From: Microbacterium suwonense
GTDB lineage: Bacteria; Actinomycetota; Actinomycetes; Actinomycetales; Microbacteriaceae
DNA: 64,000 nucleotides
Assembly (NCBI RefSeq): GCF_030296555.1
Contig: NZ_AP027728.1
Span: 2,356,001-2,420,000 of the forward strand
Reading direction: 5' to 3'
Shown here: piece after piece, positions 47,874 through 57,002 of the stretch
Layout: every line of letters begins with the position of its first letter
Position numbering within the stretch: position 1 is the stretch's first letter
Notes under the pieces: model-generated
What the model was told of the DNA's origin: nothing
Database searches by the model: none
Seen by the model: only the letters and a program-made list of their open reading frames with translations
Position numbers and translations under genes: made by a program

Positions 47874-48383
47874 ATGTTGACGAAAGAGATGCGGTGGTCG
47901 CGGCGATTGAGATACACCGCCGCTGTGAGTGGTGCGCTGGTACTGCTCTTGACGGGCTGCGGAGAGGACCAGACCCACGGCACCACAACGGTCGACGACA
48001 TCCAGGGTTCGGTACCCACGGAGCGCGAAGAGGGCATCGAATCCGCGCAGATTTTCGTTGCTGCCTTTGAAGACGAAGGGTTGACGTGCGCGCCAGCGGA
48101 CCGGCTCGGCTCGGGCGTCGTGGAGCAATTCACCTGTAAAGGTGAAGACCACCTTGTCATGACGATTCGTAACTTCGAAGACATCACCGCTCGCGATAAG
48201 CAGCTGGAGAAGGTTCAGGATCTGGCGTGCGAGATCGCTGATTCAGGCCAAGACATTCAGCGACTGTCAATCTCAGACACATGGATCTTGATGGCCGGAG
48301 GGGACCGCGACATCGACTTCGAGGTGTTCGGCAACGCCATGACGAGCCTCGGCCTCGAGTCGGAGGACTACACCTGTTCATGA
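47874..48383 (+). CDS. small lipoprotein of unknown function
   Basis: 169 aa. Lipoprotein signal RWSRRLRYTAAVSGALVLLL ending in the lipobox LTGC (Cys about residue 31). The mature part has Cys residues at GLTCAPAD, FTCKGED, DLACEIAD and the very end (DYTCS), suggesting two disulfides. GAGGAA precedes the ATG. Base composition is a little lower in GC than its neighbours. It converges with another lipoprotein gene at 48433. Confidence 0.75.
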   Translation: MLTKEMRWSRRLRYTAAVSGALVLLLTGCGEDQTHGTTTVDDIQGSVPTEREEGIESAQIFVAAFEDEGLTCAPADRLGSGVVEQFTCKGEDHLVMTIRNFEDITARDKQLEKVQDLACEIADSGQDIQRLSISDTWILMAGGDRDIDFEVFGNAMTSLGLESEDYTCS

Positions 48384-48432
48384 TGCGCCACGCAGGCACA
48401 AGCCGTCATCCGACAGCGCCGACGTAAACGGC

Positions 48433-48997
48433 TCAGCCGATCTCCACGAAGGTGATGTCCGTGGGTGGCTGGAAGATGGAGGCCGGTCCGTCATAGGCCT
48501 TGCAGTCGTGAGCGTTCTTGGTCAAGCGCTTCTGCAGTTCATCCCCACCGCCGTTGGTGACGTCCTCGCTCTTGATGGCCTTGCTCTCACTGGGCACTTT
48601 CCACGTGTACAGAAATCCATCGGTCGCCAGCATGTGCGACATTCTGCCGTCTGGCTGGGGGATGTCCCAGTAGATCGTGCCCCGATCCATATAGATGGTC
48701 GCCTCGGGAGGCACCTCGGCAGAGGGCGACAGCATCCTCAAGCCAGCGAGCTCTTGTTCGTCGTACGTGTAGCCGCACGTGATCGCCAGTTCCTTCATGA
48801 GACAGGACCGGCGACGCGTCTTCAGTGGCCGTGTCTCCATCGGGTGTCGTGTCCGCATCAGCTCCAGTACCTGATCCGGCACCGTTCTCGGCGCCAACAT
48901 CAGTGGCGTCATCGACACCGCAAGCACTCAGCGCGAATGCAAGCCCCAGAGCCGTGACCGCAGCTGCCAGCGTTCGGGCGTGGAGGAGAAATGACAT
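48433..48997 (-). pseudogene. lipoprotein gene split by a one-base frameshift
   Basis: The N-terminus (MSFLLHARTLAAAVTALGLA, lipobox LSAC, acidic Asp/Thr/Gly linker) runs to DTATEDASP in one frame. The folded part (SCLMKELAITCGYTYDEQEL, YMDRGTIYWDIPQPDGRMSH, FLYTWKVPSESKAIKSEDV) is in another. Removing one base near 48806-48811 gives a 187-aa lipoprotein. This is the opposite sign to the other frameshifts here and not at a G4 run, so it may be a genuine mutation. Function unknown; two Cys in the folded part. Confidence 0.65.
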
Positions 48998-49215
48998 CGA
49001 TTGATCCTTCGCATCGGGAAGACGACTCGGGAAGATGACTTGTGGAGGCGTGCCTTCACCGGGGATTAGATCAGAACCGGCTCACAGGTCACTCACACAC
49101 CACAAGCTCGGGCCATGACACCCCAGGCGAGCGTGTCACGGGGGCCACCACGGGCACGCTGACAGCGAGTTCGTCATCCCGCGACGGGGAGTAGGTGTTC
49201 GGTAGGTTTGAGCAG
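48998..49215. other. 218-bp intergenic region
   Basis: Holds the divergent promoters of the lipoprotein gene and nucS. A TAGGTT hexamer at 49203-49208 lies 7 nt before the nucS ATG, a leaderless arrangement. Nothing else recognised. Confidence 0.45.
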
Positions 49216-49911
49216 ATGAGACTTGTCATAGCCCGCTGCTCGGTCGACTACACCGGCCGGCTCAACGCCCATCTGCCGCTCGCCACGCGTCTGCTGGTGC
49301 ACAAGGGCGACGGCAGCCTGCTCGTGCACTCGGACGGAGGCTCGTACAAGCCTCTGAACTGGATGAGCCCGCCGTGCACGCTCACGCCCGAGGAACCCGG
49401 CGAGGAGGAGTCGATCGCGGGCGTCGTCGAGGTGTGGCGCGTGACCCACAAGAAGACCGGCGATGCGCTGCGCGTGCAGATCTACGAGATCATCCACGAC
49501 TCGAATCACGATCTCGGCATCGATCCGGGCCTGCAGAAGGACGGCGTCGAGGCCGACCTGCAGCGCCTGCTCGCCGAGCAGGTCGATCTGATCTGTGAGG
49601 GCGGCACCCTGGTGCGCCGCGAGTATCCGACTGCGATCGGCCCGGTCGACCTGATGATCCGGGATGCCGGGGGCGCGGCGATCGCGGTGGAGGTCAAGCG
49701 CCGCGGCGACATCGACGGGGTGGAGCAGCTCACCCGCTACCTGGAACTGCTGGGCCGCGACCCGCATCTGACGCCCATCACCGGCGTCTTCGCCGCCCAG
49801 GAGATCAAGCCGCAGGCTCGCGTGCTGGCCGAGGACCGCGGCATCCGCTGCGTCGTGCTCGACTACGAGGATATGAAGGGCGCCGAGTCGGGCGCTCCGC
49901 GCCTGTTCTGA
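49216..49911 (+). CDS. nucS: mismatch-specific endonuclease NucS/EndoMS
   Basis: 231 aa, the length of actinobacterial NucS. Starts [16 protein letters not shown] with the N-terminal dimerisation/DNA-binding domain. The C-terminal RecB-like nuclease has [20 protein letters not shown] (catalytic Asp and ExK) and [11 protein letters not shown]. It replaces MutS/MutL mismatch repair in Actinobacteria by cutting both strands at mismatches. I use the ATG at 49216, not the in-frame ATG at 49195, because of the known N-terminus and the leaderless hexamer. Confidence 0.95.
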   Translation: MRLVIARCSVDYTGRLNAHLPLATRLLVHKGDGSLLVHSDGGSYKPLNWMSPPCTLTPEEPGEEESIAGVVEVWRVTHKKTGDALRVQIYEIIHDSNHDLGIDPGLQKDGVEADLQRLLAEQVDLICEGGTLVRREYPTAIGPVDLMIRDAGGAAIAVEVKRRGDIDGVEQLTRYLELLGRDPHLTPITGVFAAQEIKPQARVLAEDRGIRCVVLDYEDMKGAESGAPRLF

Positions 49912-49960
49912 GGCGTTCCGGCTGCGGCCCGTCCCCTTCCGCCCTCCGCCCGTTACAAAA

Positions 49961-50029
49961 CGGGGGCCGACACGCCAGATGCAGGCCGTTTCCCGTGAAT
50001 CCGTCCGACATCTGGCGTGTCGGCCCCCG
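49961..50029. repeat. family A palindromic repeat, copy 3 (inverted orientation)
   Basis: Outer arms 49961-49981 and 50009-50029 are perfect 21-bp complements (core GCCGACACGCCAGATG). The inner part of the left arm has drifted (CAGGCC instead of TCGGAC). The flank GTTAC..CGGGGG matches the other end of copy 1, so this copy is flipped. It lies between nucS and the HAD gene. Confidence 0.93.
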
Positions 50030-50078
50030 AGGTGTCACCGTCGCGAGGGGGCGCGTGCCGGAGCCATAGGCTGGATGC

Positions 50079-50747
50079 ATGCCCGTTTCGCCCTATTCCT
50101 GCATCCTCTGGGACGTCGACGGCACCATCGCCGACGCGTCGGCGGGCATTCTGCCGCGGCTGCGTCAGGTGTTCGCGTCGTTCGGGCTGCCGGATCCGGA
50201 TGCCGAGGAGCTGTCGCTGTGGATCGGACCGCCGATGCACGAGTCGTTCCAGCTGCGTGCGGGTCTGGGCGAAGCGCAGGCCCATGAGGCCGTCGAACGG
50301 TATCGCGCGCTCGCGGCGGCCGACGGCTACGCGTCTTCGGTCAACATCTATCCCGGCGTTCCGGAGGTGCTGCGGGCGGTGCAGGATGCCGGCATTCCGC
50401 AGTCCACGGCCAGCACCAAGCCCGAGAACCAGGTGCGCGCGATCCTGGAGCACTACGAGCTGATGAGCATCTTCACCGCGATCTCAGGGGCACGGCCGGT
50501 TCCGGAGGGTCGCACCGACGGCAAGTCGTTCGTGATCGGCCAGGCGCTCGAGCGCCTGCGTGCTGCCGGCGTCGACACCTCACGCCCAGTGCTGATCGGC
50601 GATCGCCACCATGACGTCGAGGGCGCCGCCGAACACGGGATGCCGGTGATCTTCGTCAGCTGGGGCTTCGGCGAGCCCGGTGAAGCGGATGGTGCCGCAT
50701 TCCTGGCATCCGATCCCGCCGACCTGCCCGCCCTGCTGCTCGGCTGA
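50079..50747 (+). CDS. HAD-superfamily hydrolase (phosphoglycolate phosphatase-like)
   Basis: 222 aa. Motif I LWDVDGTIADAS (nucleophile Asp), alpha-helical cap, motif II STASTKP, motif III Lys in DGKSFVIGQAL and motif IV VLIGDRHHDVEGA are present. The HAD-IA type matches Gph/pyrophosphatase-like enzymes; substrate open. TAGGCT six bases before the ATG suggests a leaderless mRNA. Confidence 0.87.
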   Translation: MPVSPYSCILWDVDGTIADASAGILPRLRQVFASFGLPDPDAEELSLWIGPPMHESFQLRAGLGEAQAHEAVERYRALAAADGYASSVNIYPGVPEVLRAVQDAGIPQSTASTKPENQVRAILEHYELMSIFTAISGARPVPEGRTDGKSFVIGQALERLRAAGVDTSRPVLIGDRHHDVEGAAEHGMPVIFVSWGFGEPGEADGAAFLASDPADLPALLLG

Positions 50748-50788
50748 CGATCAGCGAGCCCAGCAGCTCGCACTCGCCGCAAACGCAG

Positions 50789-50832
50789 AACTCCCCGGTG
50801 GATGCGGCAGCTGCCGCATCCACCGGGGAGTT
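50789..50832. terminator. 44-bp perfect palindrome between convergent genes
   Basis: AACTCCCCGGTGGATGCGGC and onward is an uninterrupted palindrome centred between 50810 and 50811, with AACTCCCC at one end and GGGGAGTT at the other. It lies between the HAD stop and the cspA stop, so it can terminate both. No T-run beyond the terminal TT. Confidence 0.8.
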
Positions 50833-50842
50833 CAAGCCCGCC

Positions 50843-51049
50843 TCAGAGAGGGCGGATGTTCTCAGCCTGCAGGCCTTTGGGGCCCTGCGCCACATCGAAC
50901 TCGACGCGCTGGTTCTCGTCGAGTGAGCGGTAGCCGTTGGACTGGATGGCGGAGTAGTGCGCGAAAACGTCGGCGCCGCCGTCGTCAGGGGAGATGAAGC
51001 CGAAGCCCTTCTCCGAGTTGAACCACTTGACCGTGCCCTGGGTGCTCAT
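50843..51049 (-). CDS. cspA: cold-shock protein
   Basis: 68 aa single cold-shock domain: [20 protein letters not shown] (RNP1), DVFAHYSAI (RNP2), [20 protein letters not shown]. Binds single-stranded RNA/DNA as an RNA chaperone. A leader of roughly 80 nt precedes the ATG on the minus strand, common for csp genes. Confidence 0.96.
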   Translation of the reverse strand: MSTQGTVKWFNSEKGFGFISPDDGGADVFAHYSAIQSNGYRSLDENQRVEFDVAQGPKGLQAENIRPL

Positions 51050-51232
51050 TTACTGCCGTTCTGCTGATTGCTACGCCGACGCAGGACGCACCGACTGTCG
51101 CTAACGCTATCTCAGGCGACGCGCCCGGCAAGGGCCGAGACCAGATGGTGATCTAAATGTTGCAAGACGGCGCCGGCGAGACAAGCACGATGCCCGCCGA
51201 GGGCCGTACACACAGACCCAGAACACGAAGTT

Positions 51233-51262
51233 GGCCCTCACCGCGGGGGAGCGGTGAGGGCC
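51233..51262. terminator. strong 12-bp hairpin
   Basis: GGCCCTCACCGC (51233-51244), loop GGGGGA, GCGGTGAGGGCC (51251-51262), perfect arms. No T-tract on either side and no gene ends nearby, so terminator function is doubtful although the stem is very stable. Confidence 0.5.
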
Positions 51263-51316
51263 GAAGACGACCGGAGGGTGCGTCAGATTTCAGCATACAC
51301 AACTTCACAGACTTTT

Positions 51317-51334
51317 GTCCCCCATATGGGGGAC
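51317..51334. promoter_or_regulatory. 18-bp perfect palindrome, possible operator
   Basis: GTCCCCCATATGGGGGAC is flanked by T/A-rich sequence (ACTTTT before, ATTTTC after), unusual here. It has the symmetry of a dimeric regulator site but no adjacent gene that I can support. Confidence 0.45.
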
Positions 51335-51647
51335 ATTTTCTCCATTCAGTGTCATCATGGAGCATGGCTATTCGAGCAGCGCGCTGGGGACTGCGCCAAG
51401 CGCTGGTGCCATCGCATGTGCGGACCACCGGATCACTGGGGAATCGCCGCCGCCCGATGTCGGCGAAGGCGATCCATCCGCCCCGCGCATGCAGCTCGAA
51501 CCCTGGGGCAGCGCCGGTCGGGATCGAAGAGATCTCGACCCCTCAGGGGTAGCCCGAAAGCAGCGGTCCGGGACGGAGCGGTGGAGGGGCCGTTCCACCC
51601 CGGGCCGGTCTGCTGAACCGGCGTCGTCGCGCACGCCCGCCGGTATC

Positions 51648-51689
51648 GTCGCGCACGGGTCGGCATCCGTCGCGCACGGGTCGGCATCC
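51648..51689. repeat. 21-bp tandem repeat
   Basis: GTCGCGCACGGGTCGGCATC plus C, two perfect copies, with partial GTCGCGCAC copies before. Non-coding. Confidence 0.85.
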
Positions 51690-51805
51690 GTCGTCCTTGA
51701 TGCACTTCCGCACCGCTGTCAATCCCCTGGCGCAGGATTGGTCGCGATCGCAGACTGGCCTTTCGTAATCGGGGCGGTCCGCCGCCTCCTCACGAAGGGA
51801 GCGAC

Positions 51806-51979
51806 ATGGGAGCCATGGACGACGCCAAGCACAACGTCGAGAAGATGATGGGCAAGGCCAAAGAGGGCATCGGCGACATGACCGACAACGAGAAGCTCGA
51901 GGCAGAGGGCAAGCTCGACCAGGCCAAGGCCGAGGCCAAGAAGCTCGGCGATGACGTCAAGGACGCCTTCGAGAAGTAG
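51806..51979 (+). CDS. CsbD-family stress protein
   Basis: 57 aa: MGAMDDAKHNVEKMMGKAKE, GIGDMTDNEKLEAEGKLDQA, then KAEAKKLGDDVKDAFEK. The charged, helical CsbD signature is clear. CsbD proteins accumulate under general stress (sigma-B regulon in Bacillus); molecular role unknown. CGAAGGGA precedes the start; a second ATG 9 bases in is possible. Confidence 0.88.
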   Translation: MGAMDDAKHNVEKMMGKAKEGIGDMTDNEKLEAEGKLDQAKAEAKKLGDDVKDAFEK

Positions 51980-52096
51980 AAGACACGCAGATCGACTCAT
52001 CGCTGACAGCTCGCTTGCGAGCCCATGCAGCATCGACGGGTGCGCTGCTGGTTCCGGCTGGGGCTGCGGCGCACCCGTCTTCTCGAGGGAGGCCGG

Positions 52097-52192
52097 ATGC
52101 CGGTGAGCACGCAATTCGGTGTGGAGGAGGAGTTCGTGCTGCTCGAGACGGCACGGGTGCGCACCGCCTCGACGCAGGCGGCACGTGCCGCG
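52097..52192 (+). pseudogene. possible remnant of a carboxylate-amine ligase (GCS2/YbdK type)
   Basis: From an ATG at 52097 the frame reads MPVSTQFGVEEEFVLLETAR, and FGVEEEF is the characteristic N-terminus of YbdK/GCS2 glutamate-cysteine ligase family enzymes. The resemblance stops after about 20 residues and becomes Arg/Ala-rich. It is in frame with the next gene, producing an apparent fusion. I take it as a decayed gene end; a chance match is possible. Confidence 0.35.
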
Positions 52193-52243
52193 CCGCGTCG
52201 CCGCCTCCACCGATCCGGCTCCGACGGGCTTAAGGTGCCCAGT

Positions 52244-52591
52244 ATGGGACGGCTCAGGTATGACGGCACGGCGGCACCGATCACGATCGACGATGCGACT
52301 CTCGCACATCTGAAGATCGTCATCGGCACCAAACTGCGCCGCAAGGAGAGCTTTCTGATGACCTGGGTGCGTCACGACGACAGCGACGACGCCAGGATCA
52401 CCATCTGGGTGCATCCGGCGATCCCGCTGCAGTTCGGCTTCGACGATGCGGCGATGCCGGCCGTCGATCCGGATCAGGTCACGGCGATGATGGCGGCGTT
52501 GAACGCGAGCGGGGAACTCGTGCTGGACGAGTACACGTCAGCCCGGGCCAGCACCCGAACCCAGGCGGGCACCCGATCCGAAAGCCCCTGA
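52244..52591 (+). CDS. DUF7882-like small conserved protein
   Basis: 115 aa. MGRLRYDGTAAPITIDDATL, AHLKIVIGTKLRRKESFLMT, RITIWVHPAIPLQFGF and an LNASGELVLDEYTS end match a small family common in Microbacteriaceae; function unknown. TAAGGT ends 7 nt before this ATG, supporting a leaderless start here rather than the upstream in-frame ATG. The last 15 residues are a Thr/Arg/Ser-rich tail. Confidence 0.8.
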   Translation: MGRLRYDGTAAPITIDDATLAHLKIVIGTKLRRKESFLMTWVRHDDSDDARITIWVHPAIPLQFGFDDAAMPAVDPDQVTAMMAALNASGELVLDEYTSARASTRTQAGTRSESP

Positions 52592-52703
52592 GAGCCATAC
52601 CTCTCGTGGCTCTGGCTGCGAGCTTCTCGAGTGCCAGCCTCACCGGGTTCCCGGCAGCCTTCCCCGCGGCCTGCGCGAACCCGATCGCCCACGCAACGAG
52701 ACA

Positions 52704-52740
52704 GCCCCTCACCTGGATCATGAGATCCCTGGTGAGGGGC
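52704..52740 (-). terminator. hairpin downstream of tRNA-Leu
   Basis: GCCCCTCACC (52704-52713) and GGTGAGGGGC (52731-52740) pair perfectly, 14 bp beyond the 3' end of the tRNA in its transcription direction. It also faces the end of the DUF7882 gene. Confidence 0.65.
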
Positions 52741-52753
52741 CATTTCATTCGTG

Positions 52754-52836
52754 TGCGCGAGGGGGACTTGAACCCCCACGCCCTTGCAGGCACTGGCACC
52801 TGAAGCCAGCGCGTCTACCTATTCCGCCACTCGCGC
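52754..52836 (-). tRNA. tRNA-Leu (anticodon CAG)
   Basis: 83 nt on the minus strand. Acceptor GCGCGAG/CTCGCGC with discriminator A, anticodon stem CTGGC/GCCAG with loop TTCAGGT (anticodon CAG, reads CUG), a short variable arm stem as in class II tRNAs (TGCC..GGGCG region), and T arm GGGGGTTCAAGTCCCCC. CCA is not encoded. CUG is the dominant Leu codon in this window, so this should be a major isoacceptor. It lies next to fhaA. Confidence 0.96.
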
Positions 52837-52923
52837 AGTCGTGTTCCTGAGAACTCAACCTGCCAAGGCTATCACGTGCACGCGCGTGCTTCGAACCCGG
52901 CCAGCACCTGGCATCCGCCCCTC

Positions 52924-52988
52924 GAGACTTCCTCTCCAGCACGAAACAACGTGCGTGCACGCACGTTTCATGCTGGAGAGGAAGTCTC
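52924..52988. repeat. family B palindromic repeat, copy 2
   Basis: GAGACTTCCTCTCCAGCACG on the left is mirrored by TGCTGGAGAGGAAGTCTC on the right, with an inner GTGCGTGCAC palindrome, so almost the full 65 bp is self-complementary (one mismatch and a 3-nt offset). It lies between tRNA-Leu and fhaA. Copy 1 is inside the PfkB kinase gene. Confidence 0.9.
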
Positions 52989-53080
52989 ACGCGCAGGAGA
53001 CCGAAATTGCGACCGCTGAAGCGCATCTTCAGCGGGGCTGGCTACGATGGCCCTACCGGTCGGCATGCCAGAGGAACCTT

Positions 53081-53782
53081 GTGGGACTACTTGACAGCTT
53101 TGAGAAGGGTCTGGAACGCGCTGTGAACAGCGCCTTCGCCAAGACCTTCCGCAGCGGCATCCAGCCCGTGGAGATCGCCTCGGCGCTGCGGCGGGAGGCC
53201 GACACGAACGCGGCAGTGGTCAGCCGCGAGCGCATCATCACGCCCAGCGACTACCTGGTGCGGCTCAGCTCCGAGGATCACGAGCGGATGCTGGCGCTCG
53301 GCCATGCCCTGAACGACGAACTGTTCGCGCTGCTGACCGCACACGCCCGCACCCAGGGCTACAGCTTCGCCGGTCCGCTGCACATCTCCCTCGAGGCCGA
53401 CCCGCACGTGGCCACCGGTACGGTGCGCGTGAACTCCTCAGCCGTGGAGAGCAGCGTCTCGTGGCAGGGCGTCATCGAGATCGACGGCAGGCAGCACACC
53501 CTGGCCAGTGCCCGCACGGTGATCGGCCGCGGCGGCGACGCCGACATCACCATCGCGGATGCCGGGTCCAGCCGGCGCCACGCCGAGATCCTCTGGGACG
53601 GCGAGCGTGCCATGCTGCGCGACCTCGGCTCCACCAACGGCACCAAGATCGACGACCAGAAGATCCGCGAGGCGGCGCTCGCGCCCGGCACGTCCTTCAC
53701 CATCGGGCGCACCCGGCTGATCTTCCGCGTCGTGCCCGTCTCGAATCCCTCGGCCGGAACCCAACGGGAGGTGCGTCGATGA
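53081..53782 (+). CDS. fhaA: FhaA-like protein: DUF3662 plus FHA domain
   Basis: 233 aa. The N-terminal DUF3662 domain starts GLLDSFEKGLERAVNSAFAK, then FRSGIQPVEIASALRREADT; a C-terminal FHA phosphothreonine-binding domain has TVIGRGGDADITIADAGSSR, RHAEILWDG, DLGSTNGTKID. There is almost no linker, unlike the long one of mycobacterial FhaA. Recruits proteins phosphorylated by PknA/PknB and links them to cell-wall synthesis. The GTG at 53081 has GAGGAA at good spacing. First gene of the division operon, overlapping fhaB (ATGA). Confidence 0.93.
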   Translation: MGLLDSFEKGLERAVNSAFAKTFRSGIQPVEIASALRREADTNAAVVSRERIITPSDYLVRLSSEDHERMLALGHALNDELFALLTAHARTQGYSFAGPLHISLEADPHVATGTVRVNSSAVESSVSWQGVIEIDGRQHTLASARTVIGRGGDADITIADAGSSRRHAEILWDGERAMLRDLGSTNGTKIDDQKIREAALAPGTSFTIGRTRLIFRVVPVSNPSAGTQREVRR

Positions 53783-54264
53783 GTGAGCTCGTGCTGCTCG
53801 TGCTGCGCATCGGCTTCCTGGTGCTGCTGTGGTTCTTCGTCTTCGCCGTGGTGTACTCGCTGCGCGCCGATCTGTTCGGCGTCCGCGTGCGCAAGATGCC
53901 CGCCGCCGAGGTGCCCGCACCGGCCCCGGTGCACCAGGCGCCGCGTCCCAGCAGCCCCTCGGCCGAGGTCGCCACCCGGCTGGTGATCACCTCGGGGCCG
54001 AAGGTGGGCCTGGAAGTGCCGCTCGGCGGTGCCGACTCGATGTCGATCGGGCGCTCCAGCGAATCCGGGCTCGTCATCCGCGACGACTACACCTCCAGCC
54101 ATCACGCCCGGCTCTCCAAGCGGGGCGACATCTGGACCCTGCAGGACCTCGGCTCCACGAACGGCACGTTCCTGAACGGTCAGCGGCTGAGCGACAAGCC
54201 CGTGCAGGTGCAGATCGGCACGCCCGTCAAGGTGGGTTCCACGACGTTCGAGCTGCGAGCGTAA
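53779..54264 (+). CDS. fhaB: FhaB/FipA-like FHA-domain membrane protein
   Basis: 161 aa. One N-terminal helix (LVLLVLRIGFLVLLWFFVFA) followed by a short linker and an FHA domain (SIGRSSESGLVIRDDYTSSH, HARLSK, LQDLGSTNGTFLNGQRL). The mycobacterial homologue helps recruit division proteins in response to Ser/Thr phosphorylation. Confidence 0.94.
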   Translation: MSELVLLVLRIGFLVLLWFFVFAVVYSLRADLFGVRVRKMPAAEVPAPAPVHQAPRPSSPSAEVATRLVITSGPKVGLEVPLGGADSMSIGRSSESGLVIRDDYTSSHHARLSKRGDIWTLQDLGSTNGTFLNGQRLSDKPVQVQIGTPVKVGSTTFELRA

Positions 54265-54279
54265 GGGCTCCGCGTCCAG

Positions 54280-55607
<1,328 letters not shown>

Positions 55608-55611
<4 letters not shown>

Positions 55612-56990
55612 CCGACGTCACCGCCGACACCAGCGTCCTGAAGGCGCTGAAGAGGATCCGGATGCCGCAGAAGCAGCGCAACCGGGAGTTCTGGCTGCTG
55701 CTGTTCGCCATCGCCATCGCCGGCGGCGCGCTCACCCTGGTGCAGCTGGGTGCGCTGCACGCCATCGACCCGATGATCCTCGTGATCGGCGGGGGACTGG
55801 CTGTGCTCGCCTTCGCCGTGCACGTGGTGCTGCGCGTGGTGGCATCGGATGCCGATCCCTTCGTGCTGCCGATCGCGACGGCGCTCACCGGGCTGGGCAT
55901 CGCGATGATCTACCGCATCGACATCGCCAAGCAGCTCTCGGGCTGGCCGGCGTTCTCGAACAAGCAGCTGGCCTGGACGGCGATCTCGCTCGCCGGCGTC
56001 ATCGCCCTGGTCATCGCGCTGCGCAACTATCGCGTGCTCTACCGCTTCACCTACCTCTCGGGCCTGGCCGGCATCGTGCTGCTCGTGCTGCCGTTCATCC
56101 CGGGCCTGAAGGCCAAGGGCGCCACGGCCGATGTCTGGGTGTCGATCCCCGGACTCATCTCCTTCCAGCCGGGCGAGCTGGCCAAGATCTGCCTGGCGAT
56201 CTTCTTCGCCGGCTACCTGGTGCGCACCCGCGAGAGCCTGAGCTCGGTGGGCCGCAGGTTCCTCGGGATGACGTGGCCGCGCATGCGCGAGCTCGGCCCG
56301 GTGCTCGTGGTGTGGCTGCTATCGCTGCTGATCATCGTCACCCAGCGCGACCTCGGCACCGGCGTGCTGATCTTCGGCATGTTCATCGCCATGCTGTACG
56401 TCGCCACAGGCAAGACCAGCTGGGTACTGATCGGCCTCGTCGGCGTCGGTGCGGGCGCGTTCCTGGCCACCCGCGTGCTGGCGTACGTGCAGCGGCGGTT
56501 CACCAACTGGCTGGACGCGTTCAACCCCGACATCATCAGCGCGAACGGCGGCAGCTATCAGCTGGTCGAGGGGATCTTCGGGCTGGCGCACGGCGGGCTC
56601 ATCGGCACCGGCTGGGGTCAGGGTCGCCCGCAGATCACGCCGCTGGCAGCCAGCGACTACATCATCCCAAGCCTGGGCGAAGAGCTCGGCATCGTCGGGC
56701 TGTTCGCCATCCTGTGCCTGTACATGGTGTTCATCAGCCGCGGCCTGCGCATCGGGCTCGCCGGCCAGGACGACTTCGGCAAGCTGCTCGCCACCGGCCT
56801 GTCGTTCACGATCGCGCTGCAGGTGTTCATCATGGTCGGCGGCGTCACCCGGGTGATCCCGCTGACCGGGCTGACCACGCCCTTCCTCGCCGCCGGCGGC
56901 TCGTCGCTGGTGGCCAACTGGCTCATCGTCGGGCTGCTGCTGCGCATCAGCGACGGCGTGCGCCGCCAGCCCAGAGTCGTGATCGGATGA
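55608..56990 (+). CDS. rodA: SEDS glycosyltransferase, RodA/FtsW family
   Basis: 460 aa, about 12 helices. SEDS peptidoglycan polymerase: the loop GLISFQPGELAKICLAIFFA, the catalytic-loop region LIIVTQRDLGTGVLIFGMFI with its Asp, and the C-terminal ITPLAASDYIIPSLGEELGI (YIFAxxxEE-type motif) and GLTTPFLAAGGSSLVANWLI are all present. Pairs with the PBP encoded next. Confidence 0.94.
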
Positions 56991-57002
56991 GGTGGTGATC
57001 GG

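Larger units (their letters stand above)
51050..51805. other. 756-bp stretch without a convincing gene
   Basis: The first about 100 bp hold the cspA promoter and leader. Short overlapping open frames exist but with no family resemblance. A possible 62-aa basic peptide from 51364 (MAIRAARWGLRQALVPSHV) cannot be supported. The stretch contains a strong hairpin (51233-51262), a perfect palindrome (51317-51334) and a 21-bp repeat (51648-51689). The last 30 bp include CGAAGGGA, the ribosome binding site of csbD. Confidence 0.6.

Noticed and set aside
51157..51720. Several overlapping open frames upstream of csbD, including a 62-aa basic peptide from 51364
   Set aside because: Frames on both strands are equally open as expected at this GC content; no start signal or recognisable motif.
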